A DNA stretch of 64,000 bases, taken from positions 135,101,580-135,165,579 of the forward strand of contig NC_080542.1 in assembly GCF_028640845.1 (NCBI RefSeq). The letters are read 5' to 3'. Position numbers and translations under genes: made by a program. Source of the DNA: Ahaetulla prasina. Taxonomy: Eukaryota > Chordata > Lepidosauria > Squamata > Colubridae. Below the pieces are notes generated by a model. The model was not told the DNA's origin, did no database searches, and was given only the letters and a program-made list of their open reading frames with translations. This document shows positions 45,981 to 57,843 of the stretch, in pieces. The stretch's first letter is position 1; each line of letters opens with the position of its first letter.

Positions 45981-47059
45981 TACTTCCAGTTTTCTTAACA
46001 AGAAGTCACAGCATATCACTTTCCTGACGAAACCAAAAATTTTCCTCCGGAAAAAATATATTTCACTGCTTGAAATAACTTGCATTATTCCTGGAGTTTG
46101 TGGCAAATAAGACAGGCAAGAATTTGCTAATCATACTTCCCTCTAACCAGAATACGCTTAAGGTCAATATCCACGTGTTGCCTTGACCTAGGAAAAGGAG
46201 TGTAAAGCAATATAGTTGTTTAACAACAGATGTCATATGTTTGTGGAAACGTATCTCCATTAATAAGCAGCGGTAACAGTTGTTTAGTCCCTAAACAACA
46301 AACATAGTATTTGCCTGTGTTCAGATTAAATGCAAACTGTCTGTTAAACCTCTAATTATCTGCTTGGTTTGTGGACAAGATGATACTATTCAGTTATTAG
46401 GTGTTTGTTTGTTTTTTTGTTTCCTTGTCAGCTGCAAAAAAAAACCCTAAAACCAAACTAGAACAAAACACTGTATGTTACTAGCAACCAGCGTAAAAGA
46501 CTGGAAATTCAGCAAATTACTTTCTCAGTATAGTTACTGGTATAGATTCCATTACTGGTATAGTTACTGGTATAGATTCCATTATAAATTTAGAGGCCTA
46601 AATTCCATGTAGAGTATATAGGCTCAGGCTTTGTATAAACTGCAATTAGTTTCATTTTGACATTTTATTTCATTGTTTGTTTTCTATGTCTGCCCATCTT
46701 AACCAATTTAACTCTGGGTGGTGAACAGAAATAACCAAAAACTAGTTTTTAAAAAAGTTAAAGCTGAATAAAACAAAATCTTAAAGCTGGCTTTGAATGA
46801 AATTAAATACAATCTAAATTAATCTCTATCTTCTGGTATTCTAAACTAAAGTGTCAGGAACCCCAAAATTATATATTACTTTCTTTGTCTGCAATCTCAT
46901 CCAAGACTGTAATACTTTTGGAGATGGTATAAATAAAAGTAGAAAAATAAGTTACAGTATTGAAAACTGTTTCTCCCTTAGTATATATGCTAGGGCTTAT
47001 ATGTAACCGGTATTGACCAATTAGTTTGTCATTCGAGTTTGACTCATGGTCTGAGAGTG
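45981..47059. other. No gene seen
   Basis: Unique sequence with a ~30-bp duplication at about 46530-46585 (tagttactggtatagattcc twice). Confidence 0.55.
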
Positions 47060-47205
47060 AGCGATTCAACCAAAGTCATCTATCTTTCATGCCTAAAGTG
47101 AGGCTAGAACTCACTGTCTCCTGGTGATTGGTCCAAAATCATCCAGTTGGCTTTCATTCCTAAGGCAGGACTAGAACTCATAGTCTCTGATTGATTGGCC
47201 CAAAA
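47060..47205 (-). repeat. Reversed SINE-like fragments
   Basis: ctagaactcactgtctcctg and 'ctagaactcatagtctctga' are two similar reversed SINE-head fragments about 75 bp apart. Confidence 0.4.
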
Positions 47206-47330
47206 ATTTATTTATTTATTTATTTTGTCACAACAGTATATATAAGCATTGACATGTAACAACTATATAATATATAAGCATATATATGCTTATATATTAT
47301 ATAGTTGTACATCACCTACCTGGTTTTCAT
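47206..47330 (-). repeat. LINE 3' tail fragment with AT palindrome
   Basis: atttatttattttgtcacaa and 'cagtatatataagcat' match the 3' tail of the LINE at 9563. 'tataatatataagcatatat' is followed at once by its mirror 'atatgcttatatattata'. Confidence 0.65.
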
Positions 47331-48089
47331 GCCTAAAGCAGGCTAGAAGTAAGGCCTACAAGTTTTTAGTATGGTATCTTCACCAATGTTAGGAATAAAT
47401 TCCTTACTGAAGGAGTTGGGGCGGGGGGAGAGACTAGATTGATTTCAGAATGTACCACTGCCAGACATCCTTTTCAAACTAAAGGTATGGATGCTCTAAT
47501 TATTAAAGCACATCTCTACAGCTTCATTTTTCAGTGTTCATTCTTTTTCAGAATACGCTAATACGCTAATACTTAGCCCCTTAGCATTTAAGCCTGTAAA
47601 AATCTGATCCTATCTATGAGCCTTGACTTGTTGAAGTTTTCAGTCCAAGGAATTGGCGTTTTGCTGGAACATTTGATGGCATTTATTCCTCATTTTTTTC
47701 CATCTTCCTTTTACCCAGCCTGTGATAATAAATAACTTCCTGCCATAAGGGATCAGAGTAAGAACTCTTGAATGCTATTGCTGGTGTCATTACAGTTACA
47801 ACTGCTATAAAGACACTGTCTCGTTCTTGTCCTAAAATATAGGGATACATTTAATATATGACACGTTTGCATCAGCCACCTTTGCTAGATGTTTAGATTA
47901 TAGTTCCTTCATTTTCTATTTTAACAAAACCTGGCACCAGAGAGGATACTACTCACAACTGTTAGGAACCCTCACCTCCCCTTGGATGCCAAAGTAGTAA
48001 GTAGACTATGGTTGATTGGTTATATATGAGCTGTTGTTATGGTTGCTTCCATTTTTATCTCAGCATGTTGTCCATAATCCAGTCTAGAA
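47331..48089. other. No gene seen
   Basis: Unique sequence. Confidence 0.5.
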
Positions 48090-48590
48090 AGCTATGTGAT
48101 ATGTGGAGGAGAATGGATCAGAGTTGGGACCAGCAACTTCATCACTAAACAATGCAGTTGCTAAGTGAAACATCACACATCCATGATAGACTTATGGCAG
48201 AAGTCCCCAACCCCTAGTCCATGTCCCAGTTCCAGGGCACAGCCTGTTCAGAACTAGGCTATGGAAGTGGTGGGCGAACACACACACATGAAAACATCCC
48301 CTCATCTCCCCCCCCCTTACCATTGCCTCCACCAGTTCACCAGCCAGAAAGTTTGGAGATCACTGACTTATGACATCATTTCTGCTGCAAGTGTTAAGCA
48401 AAACATCAGGTGACCATGACTTTCCATTTTACTGCTGGCTTCTACGTGGACTTTACTTGCCGAAAGCTGGTTATAAAGTGTGCAAATATTAATCATGTAA
48501 CTAGGAGGGCATTCCAATGTTGATAAATGTGAGGACTAATCATGAAGTTAATTTTTCAGTGTCATCAAAACTTCAAACAGTCACTAAGCC
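48090..48590. mobile_element. Inverted-end MITE variant, split by a hAT element
   Basis: 'gcagttgctaagtgaaacat' left of the insertion and 'caagtgttaagcaaaacatc', 'aggtgaccatgactttcc' right of it belong to a diverged relative of the CAGGTAGTCC family. Ends uncertain. Confidence 0.55.
48198..48365. mobile_element. hAT-type element, 168 bp, 8-bp target-site duplication
   Basis: Left cagaagtccccaacccctag, right 'gtttggagatcactg'; flanks ACTTATGG (48190-48197) and ACTTATGA (48366-48373), 7 of 8. Contains (CA)n and a C9 run. Confidence 0.8.
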
Positions 48591-48649
48591 AGCAGTCATT
48601 AGATAATGTCCACCAGAATAGTACACTTAAGTAATGTTTAGGTATAGAT

Positions 48650-49391
48650 CAGGGGTGTCAAATTCAAGGCCTGTTGGTCAGATCCGGCTCACTGGGTGCT
48701 TAGATCTGACCCGCGAGGCTGCCCTGGAAACAGCGAAAGCCTGGACCATGGTGCCTCTGCCAGCGAAAACAGAGCTCGGGACGTCTCCGAAGCTTCACTT
48801 TCGGCTGCGACAGCCTCCTGCAGCCCTCTCTGTTTTCACTGGCAGAGAGCTGCAGGAGGCTGTTGTGGCTGAAAACGGGGCCTGGTGGGGCTTCATGCAG
48901 CTTCTCTGGACTCTATTTTAGCTGGCAGAGAACTAGTAAAGCAAAATAAAAACAAAACAAAAGGAGAAATGTTTCCCCTTTTGTATTTGAGCATCCAAGA
49001 AGGGCCAGGAAAGGAAAAAGGGAAAGACGAAAGAAAAAGATGGGAAGATGGGAAGAGAGCAAGGAAGAAAAAAGAAGGAAAGAGAGCAAGGAAGAAGAAA
49101 GGAGAAGGAAGGGGGAAGGAAAAAGAAGAAAAGGAAGGAAGGAAGGAAGGAAGGAAGGAAGGAAGGAAGGAAGGAAGGAAGGAAGGAAGGAAGGAAGGAA
49201 GGAAGGAGATTATAGTTAGAGGGAGGGAGGGTCTGAGGGAAGTCCTGCTTTAGCACTTGGCCACCACAGGTGCCCTTGACATGAATGATATTGAGCTGGC
49301 CATGCCCACCCCGGCCATGTCCAGCCTGCCTATCCCGAGGTCAAACACAAACCTGATGCAACCCTCAATGAAATTGAGTTTGACATCCCTG
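48650..49391. mobile_element. hAT-type MITE expanded by a GGAA array; 8-bp target-site duplication
   Basis: Ends caggggtgtcaaattcaagg and gagtttgacatccctg; flanks GTATAGAT (48642-48649) and ATATAGAT (49392-49399), 7 of 8. Same family as 14192 and 63140, but 742 bp long because of an inserted purine-rich region at about 48940-49240. It sits at the left edge of the MITE at 49392. Confidence 0.9.
49133..49207. repeat. (GGAA)n microsatellite, about 18 units
   Basis: Perfect tetramers inside the hAT element, preceded by degenerate purine-rich sequence from about 49000. Frames of 107-122 codons on both strands here are low-complexity artefacts. Confidence 0.97.
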
Positions 49392-49790
49392 ATATAGATA
49401 GTCCTTGACTTACAACAGTTCACTTAGTGATCATTTGAAATTACAACAGCACTGAAAAAGGTGATGTATGATCATTTTCATACTAACGACCATTGCATCA
49501 TCGCCTGTAGTCACTTGATCGAATTTCAGATGCTTGGCAACTGATTCATATTTATAACAGTTATAGTGTCCTGAGGTCATGTGATCACCTTTTGCAAATA
49601 CCTGACAAGCAAAGTCAATGGGAAAATCAGATTCACTTAACAGCCATGTTCCTAATTTAACAACTGCAATGATTCACTTTATAACTGTGACAAGAAAGGT
49701 CATAAAATTAGGCAAAATTCACTTAACAAATGTCTTGCTTAGCAAAGGAAATATTGGGCTCAGCTGTAGTCATAAACTGAGGACAACCTG
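49392..49790. mobile_element. Inverted-end MITE (CAGGTAGTCC family), near full length
   Basis: 'agtccttgacttacaacagt' to 'aaactgaggacaacctg', followed by TA. Its first bases lie in the target duplication of the hAT element, so the hAT inserted at its left end. Confidence 0.88.
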
Positions 49791-49851
49791 TATTTATTAA
49801 TTAAGTTTATATGCCTCCCATCTCACTATCCAAAGCAACTCTGGGCCTCTG

Positions 49852-50102
49852 TGGCTCAGACTGGTAAGACAGTCTGTTATTAACAGCAGCTGCTTGCAAT
49901 TACTGCAGGTTCAAGTCCCACCAGGCCCAAGGTTGACTCAGCCTTCCATCCTTTATAAGGTAGGTAAAATGAGGACCCAGATTGTTGGGGGCAATAAGTT
50001 GACTTTGTATATAAATATACAAATAGGATGAAGACTATTGCTAACATAGTGTAAGCTGCCCTGAGTCTTCGGAGAAGGGCGGGATATAAATGCAAATAAA
50101 AA
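49852..50102 (+). mobile_element. tRNA-derived SINE with L2-like tail, full length
   Basis: Head gcctctgtggctcagactgg, box-B-like 'aggttcaagtcccaccagg', body 'gtaaaatgaggacccagatt', tail 'ctgccctgagtcttcggaga' and 'agggcgggatataaatgc', then A-rich end. Confidence 0.92.
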
Positions 50103-50584
50103 AACACATACATTACAACTGTTAAAAAAAATTTTTACATTCGTAGGGGAAATGACACGAAGAAGAATAGTGATCTTACAGTAGGGCAATGGTCACAAAA
50201 AAAACCCTAGTCCTCATACAAATCAGAAAAGGAAGCCATGAAAGAGATGATAGGGTATAGTAAAAGAGCATTTTAAAATAACAGTTATTTTTCCCAGTAG
50301 CGTTAGCATAGTACTATTTTAATACAACAGTAAATGGTATTTTATCATAGTGCACTCAGATCCTACTATGTAACAGTACTTCACAATTTGATCTTATCCA
50401 CAAAACTCACTGCAGTCTCACACATATATTCCCTGAAAGAAAGAAAAAACAGTTTTTTATGAGCCATCTTTCTCTGAAAACAGGAAGATTTTATTATCTT
50501 CCTGATTGAATTTTGATTTTTTGAAATTTGCTTCTTTCTACATCATCTTCATTTAAAAACCCCATAATCCCTTGCGAGGTGGAG
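50103..50584. other. No gene seen
   Basis: Unique AT-rich sequence. Confidence 0.5.
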
Positions 50585-50785
50585 TCTGGGCAACTGAATG
50601 GAGCTAGCAGCGTGATTTAATGGCCAGATGCCCCTCCTGTCGCCAATGCGGAGTTTTGTTCAGATATATTATCAGTGTGCCCAGAGAGAGAAATATCTGC
50701 CTCTACCTAGGATCAGACACAAAACCTCCTGATTGTGAGGTGAATGCTCCAGGTCTAGGCCACCACACCACTCCTTACTTCTTTC
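50585..50785 (-). mobile_element. Possible second tRNA-derived SINE family, reversed
   Basis: The reverse complement begins 'gtggtggcctagacctggag' and 'cctcacaatcaggaggtttt', a tRNA-like head with recognisable box A and decayed box B. The body runs to about 50590. The 77-codon plus frame here is not a gene. Confidence 0.45.
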
Positions 50786-52150
50786 GACATGGCTGGCGCA
50801 AATTCTGGATCATAACTGGCATGCGAAGAACAGATTATATCTTCATCTTTTAAAACCGTTGGATTTCTTGGCTTTACTCTCTCATTCTTTCCATATATCA
50901 GGTATCAAATTTGTGTTTACAATCGTACATTTCCCGGATCAGGGAATCCCTAAATTTCAAACATGGCGTACAACTGAAGGGGAGGGAGAGAGGGAAATAG
51001 TTACCAAAAAAATGTCAGCCAAAGCTAGAAAGCAGGAAGTATGTTCTTCCCACAGTTTTCTTGGCGTTCTCATCATCACCTGCCCTTAGCGCGATGACAA
51101 ATGATGCCATGACTTCTATTGACTGAAGAGAAACCACCAGGGTCAAAAGCAAGGAGATACAGTGAGGTCAGCCATGCAGAGGGAGCCAGTCATGCCTCAT
51201 TAGTAAGCATGGAGGTAGTGGAGATGTTAGATTTGTTTCAGGGCCCATTGCAAAATGTCCCCTGACAGCTTGAGTTATGTTGACAGGATCTCCTCAAAGG
51301 GAAGGAGTGTTTCACGCAGGAGAGATGAAACATGTTTCACTGTCAACCTCCACACAGAATAAATAGATGGCTGAGATTCTTTCCATCAGCGTCATTCCCT
51401 TCTGAAGAGTAGAGGGAAGGAGAGTTGAGTTGGGTATTATAAATCACCATAATTTGTTACAATTTCCAAAGACAAATATGACAGACTGGAATTACTTTGC
51501 AATGCTGAGATAGTCATTTGCAGAGGCCATAAAATGCCAGTATAAATCTAAGAACAAGATATATTTAATCTGAGGAAACAAGAGGCACGAATTCCCTTGT
51601 TTTAGTGTGTTTACAAAGAACCTAGCGGCACGGATGCTGTCTAATTGCAAGTTGCTTCTTCAGTGTAATTCTTCCAGATCAAGCTGTTGTGTAAGAATTT
51701 CATCAACTTTAGAGGGTTTTTAAAGTCGGGGAAGATGGGAAAGCCCATATATTTATGATGCCATCAATAGGAGATATATGACTAGTTTGAACAAAGACAT
51801 AGATTTCTGTATATATTTAAAAAATGAGACTGGAAGGCAAAACAGAAAGTAGAGAGTGGGTAAATACTACATGCTAATGAAACATTTATTTAAGTATCCT
51901 GAAGATCGTCAATATCTCTGATTTGGTGGTAAGAATAGCTTGGTTTGCAAGATTATCACTGGGTTGGAGATCTCACCTTACATAGAACAGTGTGAGCAGA
52001 TGGGTTAAAACTGGGTTTGACCTGCATTTATGGCATAATAGCCCAAAGATATCAAACTATTCTTGTTATTAGAGAGAATGCTGTCTATGGTATAGATACA
52101 TCAAAGGCTAATAACCTAATTTTGGAAGGGAGGTTAGGCTTAAATAGTCA
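50786..52150. other. No gene seen
   Basis: Unique sequence. 51570-51720 looks less AT-rich and non-repetitive, but nothing coding is visible. Confidence 0.5.
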
Positions 52151-52152
52151 AG

Positions 52153-52207
52153 AAATGGAATCGAACAGAATGGAACAGAATAGAACAGAATGGAATGGAA
52201 TGGAATA
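52153..52207. repeat. Degenerate pentamer microsatellite (AATGG/AACAG)
   Basis: gaacagaatggaacagaata followed by 'gaatggaatggaatgg'; possibly a mutated AATAG-type tract. It directly abuts the next MITE. Confidence 0.9.
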
Positions 52208-52573
52208 AAGGTAGTCTTTGACTTACAATAGTTCATTTAGTGACCATTCAAAGTTACAAGGGTATTGAAAAAAGTGAATTATGAATGTTTTTCACAGTTA
52301 CAACCTTTGTACTATCCCCATGATCATGTGATCAAAATTCAGATGCTTGGCAACTGGTTCATACTGATGATCGTTGCAGCATTCCAGGGTCATTTTTTGT
52401 AAACTTCTGACAAGCAAAGTCAAAGGGGAAGCCAGATTCACTTAACAACCAGGTTACTAACTTAACAACTATGGCAAGACATGTCATAAAATGGGGCAAA
52501 ACTCCCTTAATAAATTCTCATTTAGCAACAGAAATTTTGGGTTCAATTGTAATTGTAAGTCGAGGACTACCTG
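52208..52573. mobile_element. Inverted-end MITE (CAGGTAGTCC family), full length
   Basis: 'aggtagtctttgacttacaa' to 'gtaagtcgaggactacctg', TA on both sides. One of the best copies for a consensus. Confidence 0.9.
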
Positions 52574-54508
52574 TAGAACATTTTTATATGGCCAAGTGTG
52601 ATTGGACACACAAGGAATTTGTCTGCAGTGCATAAGCTCTCAGCGTACATACAAACAACCAGGTAATATAATCAGTGTAGAGAAGAGTCAATTGTTAATA
52701 GCAGTTTAACCCAGGTAATCTTATTAATGTACAAGTAGTAAGTAATAGCAGTGTAGCCCAGGTAATAAACAAATTAGGAATAACCATTTCAAAAAATGCT
52801 AAGAAACTTTGCTTTGATAATCCAATTGAAAATGAGGGTTTGAAAGTCATTTTGGGGTTTTCCAAATTCTCTGTTTATTCTTGGATAAGCATGGAAGTTC
52901 CCTTACTAATGTCTGGGTAATTCTTGCTTCCTTGAACTTGCCTAGCTGTGTTAACAATTCTGTTATAGAAGTTTTTTTCCCCAATATAAATATGGAAATA
53001 GAAGGCCTCGAGTGACAACTCATTGGGCTAGCAAGTATGCCACCTTTGCATGTTGTTGAAGAAGGAGAAGAGAAAGAAGGTCTCTGAAGATCAGTGAACT
53101 ACAGAAGGAGTGGAAAGAAACCAATAGGACACCAATCTTGCTTTATTCACCTTGTAGAATTCATCTGAATTTTGTCTTGGCTAAACCCTCAAACAACCAA
53201 GTGATCCAGGTTTCAGTTCAGCTAGACCACAATCCACCCAAAACAATCCACCCAATTTCTAAACTACAATGTATTGCTCTACGCAGGCCACAAAACACAT
53301 CTTCTAATTCATGCACACAGCTATAGTATTATATAAATAGTGCTGAACTGATGTAAAAACATTCCCCCGTCTTGTCCTTGGAAACCAAGGTAGTTAACAG
53401 AGTGAGTTCCTAGGAGAAAATATTTGGCTTCCGGTTTTCAGCATTCTAAGATTGACTGTAATGAAAAATATTGTGGATCACCTACCTTCACGTTGATTTT
53501 GAGAGAAAATGGGGTGGAAAACAGTAGAAAGGATTCCAAGAGAATGCTTAAAGATTTCCAAAACAGTAAAGACCACTCATGTATCCATGATAACTTTCAT
53601 TGAAGAAATATTCTTACTGTCATAACGTTTCTACCAATATTTAAAATTTAATCTGCTGAAATGAAAGTCCATTAAAACTAACCCTGCTCTCCTGAAGGAG
53701 TAGCAAGCAGCTCCTTAGTCTCTTCAGGGATTTGAAGAAAGTAATCATGTCACTCAGATATTCTCTAAGCTAAAAATACTCATTTCCTTTCATCTTTGCT
53801 CATAGGATTTATGATATCGCTCTCTCCTTTTTTCTTCTTCATACAAACGACCATCTTTGTTGTTGTTTTCTAAACTTGCTTTCATTTGTCAATATCCTCC
53901 TTTTGGGATACAGCTAGGTATGGTCTAATTAGCATGACGTGAAGGGAAGAGAAAGAAAATGGATGTTGCCATCAAGCTCTGCTTCCAAAACTAACCGTAG
54001 CATCTGTCATGCTTGTTTTTCTGACGTAGGGATAGAAAAAGCAGAATTTGAAATGTAAAAATTTGCCTTTTTGTTTAAGGCACCCTTGGCTGGATCCACT
54101 CCGTGCAAAGACCGATTGCTATGTTCAAAGGGTATGCTGTGACTAAGCGAGCAAGCAAACTACATTATGGGTTAATACAATGGGCTGATTTGCAGAACCT
54201 GCTAAGACAGAGGCTGAATTATGAACTGTTCAGCACTATTTACATGGTCAGTCCCATTTCCATTGTAAATTGTCACAATTTACATTTTTCTCTAAGAAAC
54301 GCCAAGCAGTATTAGCCCCTTGCTTTTTCCAGCCCCAGTTCACAGCTTCTCTTAGATTTCCGCCTGTAGTTTTAAATAAACAGCCTGTTTCTGTTTCAAG
54401 CAAAGGAGGTAGGTCGAGTATCTGATTATCTGTGACAAGGAACACTCTTCCCTTATTATGAATGTCTGGCAAATAGGATACATTCAAAGCATTTTTGAAT
54501 TATAAATA
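52574..54508. other. No gene seen
   Basis: Unique sequence. The 70-codon frame at 54103-54315 is preceded by 'ttttgtttaag' but has no convincing donor, so it is not called an exon. Confidence 0.5.
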
Positions 54509-54954
54509 CAGGTAGTTCTCAACTTACGACACTTCATTTAGTGACCATTCAGAGTTATTACCATGACTTTTATGACCATTGCAGTACCCCCAGATGTCAC
54601 GTGATCAAAATTCAGACACTTGGTAACTGACTCATATTTATGACTGTTGCAGTGTCCCAAGGTTAGTTGATCACCTTTTGCAACCGTCCGTTGAGAAAAG
54701 AATTCACTTAACAACTGGGTTACTAACTTAATGACTGCAGTGATTCACTTAACAAATATGGCAAGGAAAGTTGTAAAATGGGGCAAAACTCACTTAACAA
54801 ATATCTCACTTAGCACTTAGACTTATATACCGCTTCACAAGTGCTTTTACAGCCCTCTCTAGGCGGTTTACAGAGTCAGCATATTGTCCCCAATAATCTG
54901 GGTCCCCAACATAAATTTGGGGCTCAATTACGCTCATAAGTCCAGGATTACCTG
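54509..54954. mobile_element. Inverted-end MITE (CAGGTAGTCC family), with SINE insertion
   Basis: Starts caggtagttctcaacttacg after TA; ends aagtccaggattacctg. Split by a reversed SINE fragment at 54814-54906. Confidence 0.88.
54814..54906 (-). mobile_element. SINE tail fragment, reversed
   Basis: 'cttatataccgcttcacaag', 'cagccctctctaggcggttt' and 'cagagtcagcatattg' are the reversed SINE tail. cacttag is doubled at its left edge. Confidence 0.78.
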
Positions 54955-55121
54955 CATGCATTTAAATATTCACACTATATTTATTTAAATATTACTTGAT
55001 CTTTAAATATGCATCAAAATGTGGATTTTGAGACTACTACATTGCAAAGACATCTACTACAGTCTATAGTCTACTACAATGCTATCCTAGATAGCATTGG
55101 ACAATTTTTGATCTGAGGTTC

Positions 55122-55350
55122 AGGTATCCTTGCTTACTGACTGCCTCATTTAGCGACTGTTCAAAGTTACAAAGGTGTAAAGAAACCAATTTTGAGACCA
55201 TTACTTGTGTTCGTAATCACTGCAGCATCCTGCCGACATGTGATTGCCATTTGTGAGCTTCACACATTTACAACTGCCACAGTGTCCTGAAGTTACACGA
55301 TCATATCTGTGTGCTTTCCAACCAGTTTATAGCAAGCAATATTAATAGAG
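55122..55350. mobile_element. Inverted-end MITE (CAGGTAGTCC family), left part
   Basis: 'caggtatccttgcttactga', 'gcgactgttcaaagttacaa', 'cagtgtcctgaagttacacg'. The right end is missing. Confidence 0.7.
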
Positions 55351-56429
55351 AAAGTAGAAATAAAAACCACAAATTAGATCTGTAAAATTTGTAAATGGTT
55401 CATTCATGTTTGTTTTTATAATGCAGTTACTTTGAATTTGATCAAAAGAAAATTTTACGTTTGTAAGCATTTTATTGATCAAAATGCCCCATCTGAAGTT
55501 TTTAACATCTTTAGTTAAAATGGTTTTGAACAGAAACAAAGATATCACAGAACAGCACTTTATGTTTCCCATATGTACACTATCTTCATCAAATTCACAA
55601 ATATTTGCTGTTGAATTTTCTTTAAAAAAAAAAAAAACCTTCATCTGTTTCCCATGCCATGTCTGTAGTATATTAGTCTATATAAGGACTACTTATTTCT
55701 TGACAGAGAAATAGATTACATAATCTAGCAAATTGTTCCATATTATAGGATCTACAGGTCTCTGACACCTGATTTTGTGAGAGAAAGTGCTTGCAACTGT
55801 AAAAAAAAGAAGAAGAAGCTGGAAAAAATTTAGACAAAAATAGCTTAAAAGCATTTGTAGTTTAGCAGCTCTGGTTTTTGTTTTGTTTTTTTTCCCTGAG
55901 ACAGTGTTTGTGCTCGCTCAACTCAGGTAAGCCAAGAAAGCTGTGCTGATATTCTCGGGTTTGTATTTACAGTTAATCAAGAATTTCATAAATCCCAAGA
56001 AATGCTACAGAGGCCCTAAAACATTTCAAGGCAAACATGAAGAGAAAAGGCTCTTAAGGCACTAGTTTAATCTCCTTAGACACATAAGTAGTGCAACATG
56101 ACCATAAACCTGGCAGCATAATAATGCCCAAGGATTTGACCATGAATCTTGCTCTGCTGTCTGACCACATGATCATATTCTTTTTTATTTTATTTGCAAA
56201 TAGGAGGGAAGTTCACCTTATCCCAAAGCAGAGGAAATAAACTACAGTTTTGTATGAGCACAACTTCTTTCTGTGTGGGTCTGAATTTTAATTTAGACAT
56301 AATTATGATAATCTGAGTAGAAGGATAATTCTATTTGCCTCACCCAAGTACGGAAAAGTTGCCCAATCATCTTATGCTCTATACACATTCTAACCAACTC
56401 AGTTGCCAAGCCAAGAGTGATTACACTAA
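55351..56429. other. No gene seen
   Basis: Unique AT-rich sequence. Short frames on both strands at 55342-55714 overlap. Confidence 0.5.
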
Positions 56430-56560
56430 TTACAGAGCTGAAGAAGCTTCTTGAATGAGAAGTGAAACATCTTCAAAGAAATAAAACCAGAAAGTCCAGC
56501 TGCCTCTTGAAAAAGCACCTTTGGGACAACCATGATCTGGATGACTGAGAATCTCCATAG
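56430..56560 (+). repeat. Penelope-like element end fragment
   Basis: 'gagctgaagaagcttcttga', 'agaaagtccagctgcctctt', 'ctggatgactgagaatctcc', the right terminal block of the copies at 32985 and 36267. Confidence 0.75.
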
Positions 56561-56691
56561 TCCTTACACTAACGTTTCATCCCCATCTCTCTCCAACCAT
56601 TGAATGCCGTTGCCTCACTAATTACTTTCAAAAGGCATGTCCTCACTGCTATTCTTCCTCAGACCACTCCAGATACAGTCTGATGACCACC

Positions 56692-57148
56692 CAGGGGTGA
56701 AATGTAAAATTTGTTACTACCAGTTCTGTGGGCGTGGCTTGATGGTGATGGTGGTAATGTGACTGGGTGGGCATGGCCATTTTTTTTTTACTTTTAAAAG
56801 CATTTTTTCTACAACCTCTTCGGCCGATCCCTGCCTGATCATTGGAACCTTTTAAAAGCATTTTTTTACAATCTCTTCAGCCTTTTAAAAATGCTTTTAA
56901 AAGGTACTGATGATCCCAACTGAGCCGCACGATCACCAGAGGCTTTTTTTAAAACTTTTAAAAGCATTTTTTCGGCCGAAGAAAAAACACTTTTAAAAGT
57001 AAAAAAACCAAAAAAACCTCTGATGATCGCGTAGCTCAGCGGGCTCGGGGGGGGGGGACAGAGATTTTTGCTACCAGTTCTCTGAACCACCTGCTGCCAT
57101 TGCTACCAGATCAGGCGATCCGGTCCAAACCGGGACCATTTCACCCTG
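56692..57148. mobile_element. hAT-type element, 457 bp, perfect 8-bp target-site duplication
   Basis: Left caggggtgaaatgtaaaatt, right accatttcaccctg; identical flanks TGACCACC at 56684-56691 and 57149-57156. The interior has several copies of 'ttttaaaagcattttt' in both orientations. Family of 42262-43270. Confidence 0.94.
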
Positions 57149-57217
57149 TGACCACCTTTAGATGTTCCGTCCTATTCTTTAGAGGCATATTTTTGTTCTT
57201 CTCCCAACTACCATATG

Positions 57218-57628
57218 CAGGTAGTCTTCGGCTTACAATTATCCCTTTAGTGATAGTTAATGATAGCAGTAAAAGTTACAACAGCATTGAAAAAAGTGTT
57301 TTGCAAGTAATCATCATGTTTATGATTGTTGCAGCATGGCCCACAGCCTGTTGATCAAAATTTGGGCACTTGGAAACCAGCACATATTTATGGTGGTTGT
57401 AGTATCCCAGGGTCATGTGATTGCCATTTGCAGCCTTCCCAGCTGTCTTCTAAGAAGTAAAGTCAAAGGGGGAAACTACTGACTGCATGACTCACCTGAC
57501 AACTGCATGATTCACTTATCAACGTTGTCAAAAACTGTTGTAAAAGCTGGTGCAACTCAGCTAATAGCTACCTTGCTTAGTAACAGAAATTATGGTGTCG
57601 GATGTGGTCCTAAGTCAAGGACTCCCTG
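57218..57628. mobile_element. Inverted-end MITE (CAGGTAGTCC family), full length
   Basis: 'caggtagtcttcggcttaca' to 'taagtcaaggactccctg', then TA. Confidence 0.87.
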
Positions 57629-57698
57629 TACCCAATGACAATCCCGGTAATGATCTCAAGATCCTATTGATTGCCTACATCTGATCAATGGGTACTAC

Positions 57699-57835
57699 CA
57701 GTGGGGGGATTCAAGTAATTTAATAACCGTTTCTCTGCCCTAATGATTTCTTCCAAAAACCAGTTCAGCAAATTGCTCAGAAAGTTAACAACCGGTTCTC
57801 CTGAAGTGGTGCGAATTGGCTGAATCCCACCACTG
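57699..57835. mobile_element. 137-bp hAT-type MITE, perfect 8-bp target-site duplication
   Basis: Ends cagtggggggattcaagtaa and ctgaatcccaccactg; identical flanks GGTACTAC at 57691-57698 and 57836-57843. Same orientation as the copy at 20204. Confidence 0.96.
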
Positions 57836-57843
57836 GGTACTAC

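Noticed and set aside
49001..49256. Basic Lys/Glu/Gly-rich or Pro/Ser/Phe-rich proteins on opposite strands
   Set aside because: Translations of the GGAA microsatellite; low complexity, no family.
54080..54315. Possible exon with 'ttttgtttaag' acceptor
   Set aside because: No good donor within the frame and no recognisable protein; base composition like the flanks.
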